DNA of 30,861 nt, taken from assembly GCA_002712305.1 (NCBI GenBank), contig PATE01000025.1, positions 1 to 30,861 on the forward strand, written 5' to 3'. The notes beneath the pieces were generated by a model, which saw only the letters and a program-made list of their open reading frames with translations, was not told the origin of the DNA and did no database searches. Below are positions 15,617 through 23,850 of the stretch, one piece after another. This stretch comes from Gemmatimonadota bacterium (GTDB lineage Bacteria; Latescibacterota; UBA2968; UBA8231). The stretch's first letter is position 1; every line of letters starts with the position of its first letter. Both the position numbers and the translations under genes were made by a program.

Positions 15617-17332
15617 ATGAGTGAAACCCGAATCGATTTGGGTGTCTTTGACGGCCACAATGCCGCCGCCTGTCTGAGTATCGACGGGCGGGTGGTGGCG
15701 GCCTTGCAGGAAGAACGGCTTACGCGTCTGAAAAACGACGTGGGGACACCCGTGCGTGCGATCGAGTGGCTGGCCACTGAATACGAACTGGATCTGTCTC
15801 AGATCACCCAGGTTGCCGTCGCGTCGCGTTACGTGGCTCGCATGGAACGACCCGAAGACCTTCTGAAGGGATTCGACCGTCGTTATGAGGGAACGTCGCG
15901 CTATCGTCTGGCAACCTGGCTCGGTCGCCAGGATCGATATCGGAACTGGCGAACCGGTTCACGGATACAACAGCGTACCGAGACGCTCACACGTCTTGGA
16001 TTGCCCCGGGACCGTATTCAGTACTACGACCACCACGAAACCCACGCGGCCACGGCCTATCACGGCCTCCGGCAGGATGATGGAGACTATCTCGTCATCA
16101 CCCTCGACGGTGGGGGCGATGGGCTCAGCGGCTCGGTGTGGAAAGGGGCTGGGGGGCAACTTCATCCGCTCGCGCAGGTCTCTCAACGAGACAGCCTGGG
16201 TGAACTGTATGCCGTGGTCACCCATCTGTTGGGTTTCAAGCCCCTCGAACACGAATTCAAGATCATGGGGATGGCACCCTACGCCGCCGATGAGTATGCC
16301 GAACCTGTGGCGGCGATCCTGCGGCGGTATCTGCGCGTCGAACGCCAGGGGCTACGATGGATCTGCGGCGTGCGTGAACCGATCGCCCAGGTCGGGCGTC
16401 GGCTTGAGAAGGACCTGCGCCGCGTGCGGTTCGATTCGATCTGCGCGGGGCTGCAGAAGTTCACCGAAGAGGCGATGACACAATGGGTCAGCGCCTGGAT
16501 CCAGGAGACGGGACTGCGCCGTGTGCTGGTCGCGGGGGGTGTCTTCATGAATGTGAAGGCGAGCAAGGTGATCTGTGAGCTGCCAGAGGTAGACTTCTTC
16601 GCCGCGTTTCCCTCGTGCGGTGATGAGTCCCTTCCCTTCGGCGCCTGCTATCTGGCCACCGCCGGTCGAGGCGTCATGCCCGACGGTCTCACCCATGCCT
16701 ATCTTGGCCCCGAGGTGGGGCTTGAAGAATCACGAGCTGTTGTGGCCGATGCCGGAGAACGCGTGCACGTCGAAGAGCCGGGCGACATGGCCGATCGCGT
16801 AGCGGAATTGCTCGCCGACGGCCAGATCGTGGCCCGGGCCTCGGGCAAGATGGAGTTTGGTGCACGCGCCTTGGGCAGTCGCTCGATCCTGGCAGACCCG
16901 ATCAATCAGGATGTGGTGCGGGTGATCAACCGCATGATCAAGAAGCGTGACTTCTGGATGCCCTTTGCTCCCGTCGTCCGACGCCAGGAAGCGGCGGCGT
17001 ACTTCCGTAATCCGAAGGATCTACCGTCGCCCTACATGATGAATACTTTCGACTCTACTGACCGGCGAACCGAATTCATGGCCGCCGTGCACAACGCGGA
17101 TCTCACGGCGCGGCCACAGCTTCTGGAAGACGGACAGAATCCGGGCTATGAGGCGATCCTCGATCGTTTTGCACAGCGCACGGGGCGCCATGTCTTACTC
17201 AATACCTCTTTCAATCTGCACGGCGAACCCGTTGTGAGTGGTGCAGCCGACGCGGTAAGGGTGTTGCTCAATTCTGGTCTACGATATCTGGTTCTAGGTG
17301 ACTTGCTGGTGACCAAACGAGGCGCACCTTGA
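15617..17332 (+). CDS. NodU/CmcH-family carbamoyltransferase
   Basis: A 571-residue O-carbamoyltransferase of the NodU/CmcH family, which use carbamoyl phosphate and ATP to place a carbamoyl group on a hydroxyl, often on a sugar. The N-terminal Kae1/TobZ-like domain has LGVFDGHNAAACL, YYDHHETHAATAY with its metal-binding His cluster, ITLDGGGDGLSGSVW, HEFKIMGMAPYA and GGVFMNVKASKVI. The C-terminal carbamoyl-transfer domain has GARALGSRSILADP, KKRDFWMPFAPVV and LLNTSFNLHGEPVV. All landmark motifs are intact. ATG 15617 is preferred over a TTG at 15602, although GAGG at 15597-15600 lies rather far from it. The gene runs into the membrane GT2 through a TTGA overlap, and its neighbours suggest it carbamoylates the polysaccharide repeat unit. 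Confidence 0.93.
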   Translation: MSETRIDLGVFDGHNAAACLSIDGRVVAALQEERLTRLKNDVGTPVRAIEWLATEYELDLSQITQVAVASRYVARMERPEDLLKGFDRRYEGTSRYRLATWLGRQDRYRNWRTGSRIQQRTETLTRLGLPRDRIQYYDHHETHAATAYHGLRQDDGDYLVITLDGGGDGLSGSVWKGAGGQLHPLAQVSQRDSLGELYAVVTHLLGFKPLEHEFKIMGMAPYAADEYAEPVAAILRRYLRVERQGLRWICGVREPIAQVGRRLEKDLRRVRFDSICAGLQKFTEEAMTQWVSAWIQETGLRRVLVAGGVFMNVKASKVICELPEVDFFAAFPSCGDESLPFGACYLATAGRGVMPDGLTHAYLGPEVGLEESRAVVADAGERVHVEEPGDMADRVAELLADGQIVARASGKMEFGARALGSRSILADPINQDVVRVINRMIKKRDFWMPFAPVVRRQEAAAYFRNPKDLPSPYMMNTFDSTDRRTEFMAAVHNADLTARPQLLEDGQNPGYEAILDRFAQRTGRHVLLNTSFNLHGEPVVSGAADAVRVLLNSGLRYLVLGDLLVTKRGAP

Positions 17333-18525
17333 TCGACGAACCGACGACTTTGATGCGCGTCGTCGAATGGCGGGCATGGATCTTCGTGGCGATCGCCGCC
17401 TTTGGCGGCACCGTCTACTCCTATCTGCTGTATCCATGCCTGATGTGGTTGTTCACGTTCTGGCGACGTCATATCGTGCCCTCGCCACCGCAGGACTGGC
17501 CTTCCGTCAGTCTCGTCATCGCTGCCTACAACGAGCAGGACGTGCTGGCTGCCAAGATCGACAACTCGCTGGCGCTGAACTATCCCGGCCCTGTCCAGGT
17601 TGTGGTTGTGTCCGATGGGTCCACGGACTCAACCGAGGACATCGCTCGTTCCTACGAGGGCCGAGAAGGTTATCTGTTTCTCGAGCAACCGCAGAATGCG
17701 GGCAAGACGATGGCTCAGAACGAGGCGGTGAAGCAGGCGACGGGTGACTTTCTCGTGTTCTCAGACGCCAACAGCATCTACGAGCCCGATGCGTTGCAGC
17801 GTCTGCTGACACCCTTCACCGATCCCACAATCGGTTGTGTCTGTGGAGAGTTGCGCTACGTCAATCCACAGCGAGGTGGCGCAGGTCAGGGAGAGGGTTT
17901 CTACTGGCGGTATGAGCAATTCCTCAAACGGCAGGAGAGTCGTCTCGGATCTCTCGTGGGCGCCAACGGCTCGATCTACGCCCTGCGCCGCGAACTGTTC
18001 GAGGAGCTCGACTCTGCCATCATTTCCGACTTCATCATGCCGATTCGCATTCGCCGCAACGGTTGGCGAGTCGTCTATGTGGACAATGCGGTGGCCGTCG
18101 AAACGAGTGCTCCCGGCTTCGACGACGAGATGCGTCGCCGACGTCGGATCGTTGCTCGGTCTGTCTACAGTCTCTGGAAGGAGCGGGGCGCTCTGCTCCC
18201 GCTGTGGTCCTCTTCGGTCTTTGCCTTCGAACTGTGGTCCCACAAAGTCATGCGGTGGCTCGTGCCTGTTTTCCTCCTGATCCTGCTGGTGTCCACGGTG
18301 ATGTTGGCACTGCAGGGGCATCGATTTGGCACCCCGGCGCTGGTCGCCCAGGCTGTGTTCTATTCTCTGGCTCTGTTGGGGGCCATCCTGCCGCGGTCGT
18401 TGGGACGGGTGGGTCTGTTCTACGTGCCCACCTATTTCTGTGCGATCAATCTGGGTGCTCTGCGTGGAATGCTGGGTGCTCTGCGGGGTCAACGACACAC
18501 GGTGTGGAAGCCGGTGGCTCGCTAA
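17329..18525 (+). CDS. Membrane-bound GT2 glycosyltransferase (cellulose/hyaluronan synthase-like)
   Basis: A 398-residue processive-type GT2 enzyme. One N-terminal membrane span (about residues 15-35, VAIAAFGGTVYSYLLYPCLM) leads into the catalytic GT-A domain: SVSLVIAAYNEQD, VVVVSDGSTDSTEDIA (donor-binding Asp), LVFSDANSIYEPDAL (DxD-like), GANGSIYALRRELFEELD and SDFIMPIRIRRNGW (catalytic Asp region). RRRRRIVARSVYSLW takes the place of the QxxRW motif. Three hydrophobic spans follow. TTG 17329 overlaps the upstream stop (TTGA); ATG 17353 would also keep the membrane span. A short 7-residue repeat (LGALRGM then LGALRGQ) closes the C-terminus. It may extend the lipid-linked sugar from a membrane-embedded site. 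Its position next to the initiating transferase suggests an early step. Confidence 0.9.
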   Translation: MIDEPTTLMRVVEWRAWIFVAIAAFGGTVYSYLLYPCLMWLFTFWRRHIVPSPPQDWPSVSLVIAAYNEQDVLAAKIDNSLALNYPGPVQVVVVSDGSTDSTEDIARSYEGREGYLFLEQPQNAGKTMAQNEAVKQATGDFLVFSDANSIYEPDALQRLLTPFTDPTIGCVCGELRYVNPQRGGAGQGEGFYWRYEQFLKRQESRLGSLVGANGSIYALRRELFEELDSAIISDFIMPIRIRRNGWRVVYVDNAVAVETSAPGFDDEMRRRRRIVARSVYSLWKERGALLPLWSSSVFAFELWSHKVMRWLVPVFLLILLVSTVMLALQGHRFGTPALVAQAVFYSLALLGAILPRSLGRVGLFYVPTYFCAINLGALRGMLGALRGQRHTVWKPVAR

Positions 18526-18526
18526 C

Positions 18527-20011
18527 ATGTCACAGGTCTGGGTTCTTGTACTGCTGGCGATCAGTGACTTCGTCGGAATCAATCTGGCGACGATCGCGCT
18601 GTTGTGGATGAAACATGTGGGCGGCACCCTGGAGGCGGTGACGCGCAGCTGGCAGCAGGCGCATCCGGCCAGCTCTCCGCCCTTTGCATATGTCCTGGAT
18701 TTCTATCTCTGGGATGCACTGCCCTTCATCTACGTGATCTGGGCCATTCTCTTCGTCTTTCATGGACTGTATCGCCAACGCCAATCCATGTCTCGCTTCG
18801 ACGAGGCCATCGCCGTGCTCAAAGTCGTCTCCCTCGGCACGGCTCTGCTGTTCATCGCCACCTTCGATCTTCGCGATGTGAGTTTTACCCGTGCTCTCGT
18901 CGGCTCCTACTGGCTCGCTCTGGTCGGTCTTGTCGCGGGTGGGCGCATCGTTGTGCGCACTCTGCAGCGACGACTCATTGCCTCCGGGATCGGCCGATGT
19001 CGGGCCGTCATCGTCGGCGTCGACGAGCGAGGTGAGCGTCTGCTGCAGAATCTGGCCTCCGCGCCTGCTCAGGGCTACGAAATCGTCGGCTTCGTGGATC
19101 CGTCGACTGACCATCTATCGCCAGAACCCTCAGCGGATGAGCCGCAGAAAATCGGCGAGGTGGAGATCCTCGGTGGACTGAAGGATCTTGCCCACATTCT
19201 CGGCAGCCGCAGTGTCGAGGCGGTCCTGATCGCGCTGTCGTCGAACAGCCACGAGGATGTGATGAGAATCGTGGAAGCCAGTGGTGGTCCCGGAACGGCG
19301 GTGAGTTTCTCGATCACGCCGGATCTCTACGACATTGTCACCGGACACGTGCGGACCAGCCAGATCTACGGCGTACCCCTGATGGAGCTCCAGCCGCAGC
19401 TGATGGCCCCATGGGAGGCGGGGTGCAAACGGCTGATCGATATCTCCGTGGCTGTGCTGATTCTGGGAGGTCTGGCGCCGCTGTGGCTACTGACGGCGCT
19501 GGCGATTCGGCTCTCGTCGTCGGGGCCGATCCTATTTCGTCAGGAACGGGTCGGGAGACATGGAAAGACCTTCATGATGTACAAGTTCCGTTCCATGGTG
19601 CTCGAAGCCGAGCAGGGAACCGGGCCGGTGTGGGTGAAGAGTGAGGATCCACGCGTGACGACCATCGGTCGTGTACTGAGGGCGCTGCATCTGGACGAGA
19701 TCCCCCAATGTCTCAACTTCCTCAAAGGCGACATGAGTCTGGTCGGTCCCCGCCCCGAACGGCCCTACTTCGTCGACAAGTTCCAACAGGAGATCCCGTT
19801 CTACATGCGGCGCTTCAACGTCAAACCGGGATTGCTCGGTTGGGCACAGTCGAAGCACGAATTTGATATGGACTCCAGCGATGTGTCGCGCATTGCCGCC
19901 GAACGCCTCGAATACGATCTCTATTACATCGAGAACGCTTCGCTGCTGCTCGATTTCAAGATTATGGTCCGCACGATCTGGTTCGTTCTGGCCGGCAAGA
20001 GCACGCGCTGA
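18527..20011 (+). CDS. Polyprenyl glycosylphosphotransferase initiating exopolysaccharide synthesis
   Basis: A 494-residue polyisoprenyl-phosphate hexose-1-phosphate transferase of the WbaP/WcaJ/ExoY type. It has four N-terminal hydrophobic spans, a cytoplasmic Rossmann-like domain (RCRAVIVGVDERGERLLQN, YEIVGFVD), then the catalytic domain: KRLIDISVAVLILGG re-entrant helix, ILFRQERVGRHGKTFMMYKF, LRALHLDEIPQCLNFLKGDM and SLVGPRPERPYFV. The usual late PGxTGWAQ motif reads PGLLGWAQ. It transfers sugar-1-phosphate from a UDP-sugar to undecaprenyl phosphate, starting the repeat unit. ATG 18527 is one base after the GT2 stop; a frame open further upstream lies inside that gene and is ignored. This is the final gene of the locus, followed by a small structured gap. 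Confidence 0.94.
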   Translation: MSQVWVLVLLAISDFVGINLATIALLWMKHVGGTLEAVTRSWQQAHPASSPPFAYVLDFYLWDALPFIYVIWAILFVFHGLYRQRQSMSRFDEAIAVLKVVSLGTALLFIATFDLRDVSFTRALVGSYWLALVGLVAGGRIVVRTLQRRLIASGIGRCRAVIVGVDERGERLLQNLASAPAQGYEIVGFVDPSTDHLSPEPSADEPQKIGEVEILGGLKDLAHILGSRSVEAVLIALSSNSHEDVMRIVEASGGPGTAVSFSITPDLYDIVTGHVRTSQIYGVPLMELQPQLMAPWEAGCKRLIDISVAVLILGGLAPLWLLTALAIRLSSSGPILFRQERVGRHGKTFMMYKFRSMVLEAEQGTGPVWVKSEDPRVTTIGRVLRALHLDEIPQCLNFLKGDMSLVGPRPERPYFVDKFQQEIPFYMRRFNVKPGLLGWAQSKHEFDMDSSDVSRIAAERLEYDLYYIENASLLLDFKIMVRTIWFVLAGKSTR

Positions 20012-20028
20012 CGAACACAGGCGACGTT

Positions 20029-20074
20029 GGTGTCTCGATGAGACGTCTCAGATGATCTGGACCGCCAGGACACC
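20029..20074. repeat. Palindromic intergenic element between convergent genes
   Basis: A perfect 12-bp palindrome TGAGACGTCTCA (20039-20050) sits next to GTCTC at 20032-20036, which pairs with GAGAC at 20040-20044. An outer GGTGTC (20029-20034) can pair with GACACC (20069-20074). It lies between two convergent genes and could form a terminator-like structure, but there is no T-run on either strand. Confidence 0.35.
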
Positions 20075-20079
20075 CTGAC

Positions 20080-21429
20080 CTACGAAACTCTGACCACAGT
20101 ACCCTGTTCGGCCTGGACGCGAGCTTTCGCCTCGTCAGCTGGAATGCCGAGTTGTGGCCACGCGTCGGGGGTGACGCGTGAGAGTCTCAGCAGCAGTCGG
20201 GACATCTGGGCGGCGTATTCCTTGAGCTCGCGCACGTTGAGCTTGTCCGCCGTGTCCGGGGGCTCGTGATGGTAGTCGGCGTCCGCATGGCGGGCGCGGA
20301 AGCGCCAGCGCCACAGGTGGGCCGCATCGATACCGATACGCAAGTACGGAAAGTGATCGGAGGAGTTGTCTAGCTGGGCCATCACGTGACAGGCCAATCC
20401 ATCTCCCATCGAGTCCAACTGTTCCTGCACCAGACTCCGCAGATGGGGGAACCCCAGAACGATTCCCTTCATCGCTCCCGCTGACAACTCGTCGAGATTG
20501 AAGGCCAACCGCGGACGATGGTCACCGGCGTAGTGCCGGTCGACGAACTGGCGCGCCCCATGAAAGCCCTGCTCCTCGGCGGCGTAGGTGACGAAGTGAA
20601 TCGACCGACCGGGTCTTTGTCCGCACGAGGCTCGCAGTTGACTCAAGACACGGGCCGTCTCGAGTACGGCGATCGTGCCAGACGAATTGTCGTTGCCCCC
20701 TGGGGTACCGAAGACCGTGTCATGATGCCCCCCGAGGACCAGGTCTTCCGCCGGCCACCGGTCTCCCTCGAGCACGGCGTGCACATTGGCACTCTTGACG
20801 ACGGGTGCCTCCGTCCTGACATCGAGGTGTACTCGACAAGACGGGGATCGCCGGATTCGGGCGGCATCCTCCCGCGTTGCCGCGACACAGGGCAAGGGGG
20901 GTTCGGTGAAGTTCGGATCGCGCGCGTCCTGGGCCGAATGGTATTCGTGTCGACCCCCGGACTTGGGGTCCACGACGATTGCGGCTGCAGCACCCGCGGC
21001 GGCAATCTGACGCAACCGGTAAGCAGGTGGCAAGGGGGTGGTAAAGGGCTCATGCGCCAGGGCGACGAGGGCGACGACGCCATTCAAGGACCCCGCTGCA
21101 TCGATCTCTCGTTGCGAGCCGAAACCGACATCCACCACCGGTGCTTCCATGTGAAAACTGGGGCAGCGGATGAAAGGGAGTATGTCGAGGGAGAATCCGC
21201 CCTCCCTTCCCTCGACCGAACATCGTGCCTCTGCTTTGGACCAGGTCCAACTCGTGAACTCAAACTCCTCGACGTCTACCCGATCGAGACCGTATCCCTG
21301 AAGAGTTTTCTCTATATGCTCGATCGTCTGCGACTCGGCATCGGTGCCCGACCAGCGTGGACCGATGGTATCACACAACATCCGCACCTGCTCCTGGATG
21401 CGGGATCCGGTCCAGGCTTCGCCAAACAA
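20080..21429 (-). CDS. M28-family zinc metallopeptidase
   Basis: A 449-residue M28 peptidase with all dinuclear-zinc motifs. GGHHDT (His235, Asp237) is followed by GGNDNSSG (Asp247, bridging), YAAEEQG (Glu285 catalytic base, Glu286 ligand), NLDEL (Asp313) and YHHEPPDTADKL near residue 390 with the last His. A protease-associated-like insert occupies about residues 95-210. No signal peptide is evident, so an intracellular aminopeptidase or dipeptidase is likely. The start is uncertain: TTG 21429 is the only standard in-frame start after the upstream stop, yet the frame continues upstream with plausible protein sequence, so a CTG start a few codons earlier is possible. It is the last gene of a minus-strand operon behind the secreted dehydrogenase and converges on the glycosylphosphotransferase gene. 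Confidence 0.9.
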   Translation of the reverse strand: MFGEAWTGSRIQEQVRMLCDTIGPRWSGTDAESQTIEHIEKTLQGYGLDRVDVEEFEFTSWTWSKAEARCSVEGREGGFSLDILPFIRCPSFHMEAPVVDVGFGSQREIDAAGSLNGVVALVALAHEPFTTPLPPAYRLRQIAAAGAAAAIVVDPKSGGRHEYHSAQDARDPNFTEPPLPCVAATREDAARIRRSPSCRVHLDVRTEAPVVKSANVHAVLEGDRWPAEDLVLGGHHDTVFGTPGGNDNSSGTIAVLETARVLSQLRASCGQRPGRSIHFVTYAAEEQGFHGARQFVDRHYAGDHRPRLAFNLDELSAGAMKGIVLGFPHLRSLVQEQLDSMGDGLACHVMAQLDNSSDHFPYLRIGIDAAHLWRWRFRARHADADYHHEPPDTADKLNVRELKEYAAQMSRLLLRLSRVTPDAWPQLGIPADEAKARVQAEQGTVVRVS

Positions 21430-21470
21430 CCAGCGATCTACGTCAGCACTGACCAGCAGTTTCTCAGGGC

Positions 21471-23825
21471 TTATCTGACCAGCACGAGTTTGCGACTTTG
21501 CACCAGGTCACCTGCCTGCAGTCGATACAGATACACACCACTGGCGACGGCTCGACCCGCCCCATCACGCGCATCCCAATGCGCCCGATACGTACCCGCC
21601 ACGTGTGCGTCGTCGACCAGATCGGTCACGATCTGGCCGGAGAGATTGTAGATCCGCAGTCGGACCCGCTCTGCCGAGGGCACGGCATACTCGATCACCG
21701 TTTCGCTGTTGAAGGGATTCGGATAACTCTGGGCGAGTCGGAATGCTGACGGCGACGCTTCCTCATCGAGGATCGCGGTGCGCGCCGATGCGCCGCGCAA
21801 ACGCACATCGTCCACGTAGATGCGTGCGGCGAAATCACCCCCCAGCGTGACCTCCTGAATCGGAGCGGCTCGACCAAAACGGGACAGAGGGATCTCGATC
21901 TGCTGCCAATCCTTGATTGTTGGATCGACGTATCCTTCTTCGATCAGGTCGATCAGACGGCCACACATGTAGATGTTGAAGTCTTCGCCATTGCGCCAGT
22001 CGAGGGGGCCGGGATGAAAGGCGAAGGTGACTCGGTCAAAGCGGGTTGGATCCAGTGGCTCGGGCGGACGGTAACGCAGGACCCAATCCCAGTCACCAGA
22101 GTTGGTGCGCAACGAAGTCGACACCTCCCCACTGTAGACGAAGAGATCCTCTTGAAGGTCATGCGTGCGATCTTCGAAGAAGGTCTTGTGGATCAGTGTC
22201 CAGTCCTCCGCCAGGACCTCGTCGTAGATGACGAAATCCTCCTGCTGCCGAGTCGGCAGCACGGCGATCTGCCACCCCAGATGCACATCGTGCTCCTCAG
22301 AGGCACCGTGCACACGAACCCGGATCTTCTTCAGTCCAGGGCGAAGATCAGGTGCCGCTACCATGCGGAACTGCAGGCGGAAGTTACCCTCGCCTGTCGG
22401 CACCAATGCAACATCCGCAGGTCCGCCCAATTGGCTCAGATCTGCGGTTGCCATCAAGGGCGAGCCATCCGCTGGGGCCCGTTCGACATGAACCGTCGCA
22501 TCTATACTCAAGGGCGCGCCAATGGCCAATGAGTCCGGCAGATTGTGGCGTCCCCAATCGGCGGCCACCTGCCCATGCTGGATTCGTATGATCACGTAGT
22601 TGTCGCGATCACTGCTGACATAGAGGCTGCCATCGGGTCCGGTGACGATCCCATTCGGACGCCCCCACACGTCTTCCACCTCTACACCTGTCTGAAAGCC
22701 CGTGATGAAGTCGGCGATCCGCGCACGACTGCCATCCGGTTCCGCGAACATGGCCAGGACGGAATACCCCTCGATCGGCGCCAGATACGCGTGACCCGCG
22801 TGCAGGGCAATGAAGCCTACGTGCCGATACTTCGGGGGAAACTGATCATGGTCGTAGAAGTGGATGGCCATAGGCGCAGTATGGGCCGGCACCATCACAG
22901 CAGGGCGCTGCATGGAAGCCACACGCGCTGAATCGGCGGGTGTGATCGGCAGCATGTCGCGATAGTTGGGATTGGTAAAGTCTGCCCAGACCTGATAGCC
23001 ATAGGCGAAGGGGATGCCGTAGAAGCCACCATCGCGAATGACATCGATCCACTCCGGTGGCGCATCAACCCCTTCCTTATCGTGGCCATTGTTCGTCCCC
23101 CACAGTTGCCCTGTGACGGGGTGAATGTCCATGCCGATCAGATTCCGTACCCCCGTGGCATACACACGCCGACCGGTGCCGTCGAGATTGAACTGCAGCA
23201 CCGAGCCACGTTCGGCGCCGTCCACGCGGCATAGATCACAGGGCCAACCGACACCGAGATACATCTTGCCACCTTCTTCGTCGATGACGAGCGTGCGCGT
23301 CGAGTGTGATCCACTGGAGGGGATGTTGTCAGCGAAGATGTGCCGTTCTTCGTAGATACCATCGCCATCTTGGTCACTGTAGCGCAGAATTCGAGGGCGA
23401 TCACCGACATACAGGTCGCCATTATAGAATTGCAGCGAGTGGGGTCGCTCGAAGTTGGTGGCCACCACGATCGATTCGTCGGCGGCACCGTCACCATCGC
23501 GATCGGGCAGTGCGAGAATCTCATCGTCGTTCATGTTGGCTACGTGCAACACGCCATCGTCGTCAAAGGCCATGAATCGAGGGCGATTGAAGTTCTCGAA
23601 GGAGGCAAAAACACTGGCGCGGAAACCGGGCGGCAGATTCAGCGACAGATCCTTGGGCAGATGGTCGAACTGGGGCGGAACGTGCACACGCACAGGCTGC
23701 AGTCCGAGATCGATACGGGGGGTTAGTCTGAATGTCCCCGGTGGATAGTCATCTTGAGCGCTGCCAATGGTGCTCAGAAACAGGACCAGCAGAACGGCGA
23801 GCGTTTTCGAGCGATGCGCATCCAT
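21471..23825 (-). CDS. Secreted GSDH-type sugar dehydrogenase-like propeller with C-terminal sorting domain
   Basis: A 784-residue exported protein. ATG 23825 has GGAGG six bases upstream and gives a classic signal peptide (SKTLAVLLVLFLSTIGSA, cleavage near residue 23). Residues of about 40-430 form a GSDH/sorbosone dehydrogenase-type beta-propeller: LPPGFRASVFASF, PRFMAFDDDGVLHVAN, PDRDGDGAADE, a second calcium-like DQDGDG, VRNLIGMDIHPVTGQLW and the PAHTAPMAIHFYDHDQFPP segment with family His residues. A beta-rich middle part, about residues 550-690, resembles a carbohydrate-binding jelly roll. The last 80 residues, beginning YPNPFNSETVIEY and ending SRKLVLVR, match FlgD-like/type IX sorting domains. 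The protein probably oxidises sugars outside the cytoplasm, perhaps PQQ-dependent, but the cofactor is inferred from the family. It follows the aldolase gene by 25 bases. Confidence 0.88.
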   Translation of the reverse strand: MDAHRSKTLAVLLVLFLSTIGSAQDDYPPGTFRLTPRIDLGLQPVRVHVPPQFDHLPKDLSLNLPPGFRASVFASFENFNRPRFMAFDDDGVLHVANMNDDEILALPDRDGDGAADESIVVATNFERPHSLQFYNGDLYVGDRPRILRYSDQDGDGIYEERHIFADNIPSSGSHSTRTLVIDEEGGKMYLGVGWPCDLCRVDGAERGSVLQFNLDGTGRRVYATGVRNLIGMDIHPVTGQLWGTNNGHDKEGVDAPPEWIDVIRDGGFYGIPFAYGYQVWADFTNPNYRDMLPITPADSARVASMQRPAVMVPAHTAPMAIHFYDHDQFPPKYRHVGFIALHAGHAYLAPIEGYSVLAMFAEPDGSRARIADFITGFQTGVEVEDVWGRPNGIVTGPDGSLYVSSDRDNYVIIRIQHGQVAADWGRHNLPDSLAIGAPLSIDATVHVERAPADGSPLMATADLSQLGGPADVALVPTGEGNFRLQFRMVAAPDLRPGLKKIRVRVHGASEEHDVHLGWQIAVLPTRQQEDFVIYDEVLAEDWTLIHKTFFEDRTHDLQEDLFVYSGEVSTSLRTNSGDWDWVLRYRPPEPLDPTRFDRVTFAFHPGPLDWRNGEDFNIYMCGRLIDLIEEGYVDPTIKDWQQIEIPLSRFGRAAPIQEVTLGGDFAARIYVDDVRLRGASARTAILDEEASPSAFRLAQSYPNPFNSETVIEYAVPSAERVRLRIYNLSGQIVTDLVDDAHVAGTYRAHWDARDGAGRAVASGVYLYRLQAGDLVQSRKLVLVR

Positions 23826-23831
23826 AGGTCG

Positions 23832-23836
23832 CCTCC
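23832..23836 (-). promoter_or_regulatory. Ribosome-binding site of the secreted dehydrogenase
   Basis: GGAGG on the minus strand, six bases before ATG 23825. It decides the start in favour of the signal-peptide Met and against an upstream in-frame candidate at 23930, which lies inside the preceding aldolase gene. Confidence 0.8.
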
Positions 23837-23850
23837 AGGAAAAACCAGCC

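Noticed and set aside
17761-18627. Minus-strand open frame (288 codons) opposite the GT2/glycosylphosphotransferase junction
   Set aside because: Its translation is low-complexity and rich in His, Gln and Arg, with no motif, and both genes on the plus strand are clearly real.
19822-19860. PGLLGWAQ in place of the usual PGxTGWAQ in the glycosylphosphotransferase as a sign of inactivity
   Set aside because: The neighbouring LDEIPQ, GDMSLVGPRP and KFRSM motifs are intact, so a single substitution is weak evidence of lost function.
20518-21651. Long plus-strand open frame (377 codons) opposite the M28 peptidase gene
   Set aside because: It lies antisense to a gene with all M28 zinc motifs, shows no recognisable family motif, and results from high GC keeping the opposite frame open.
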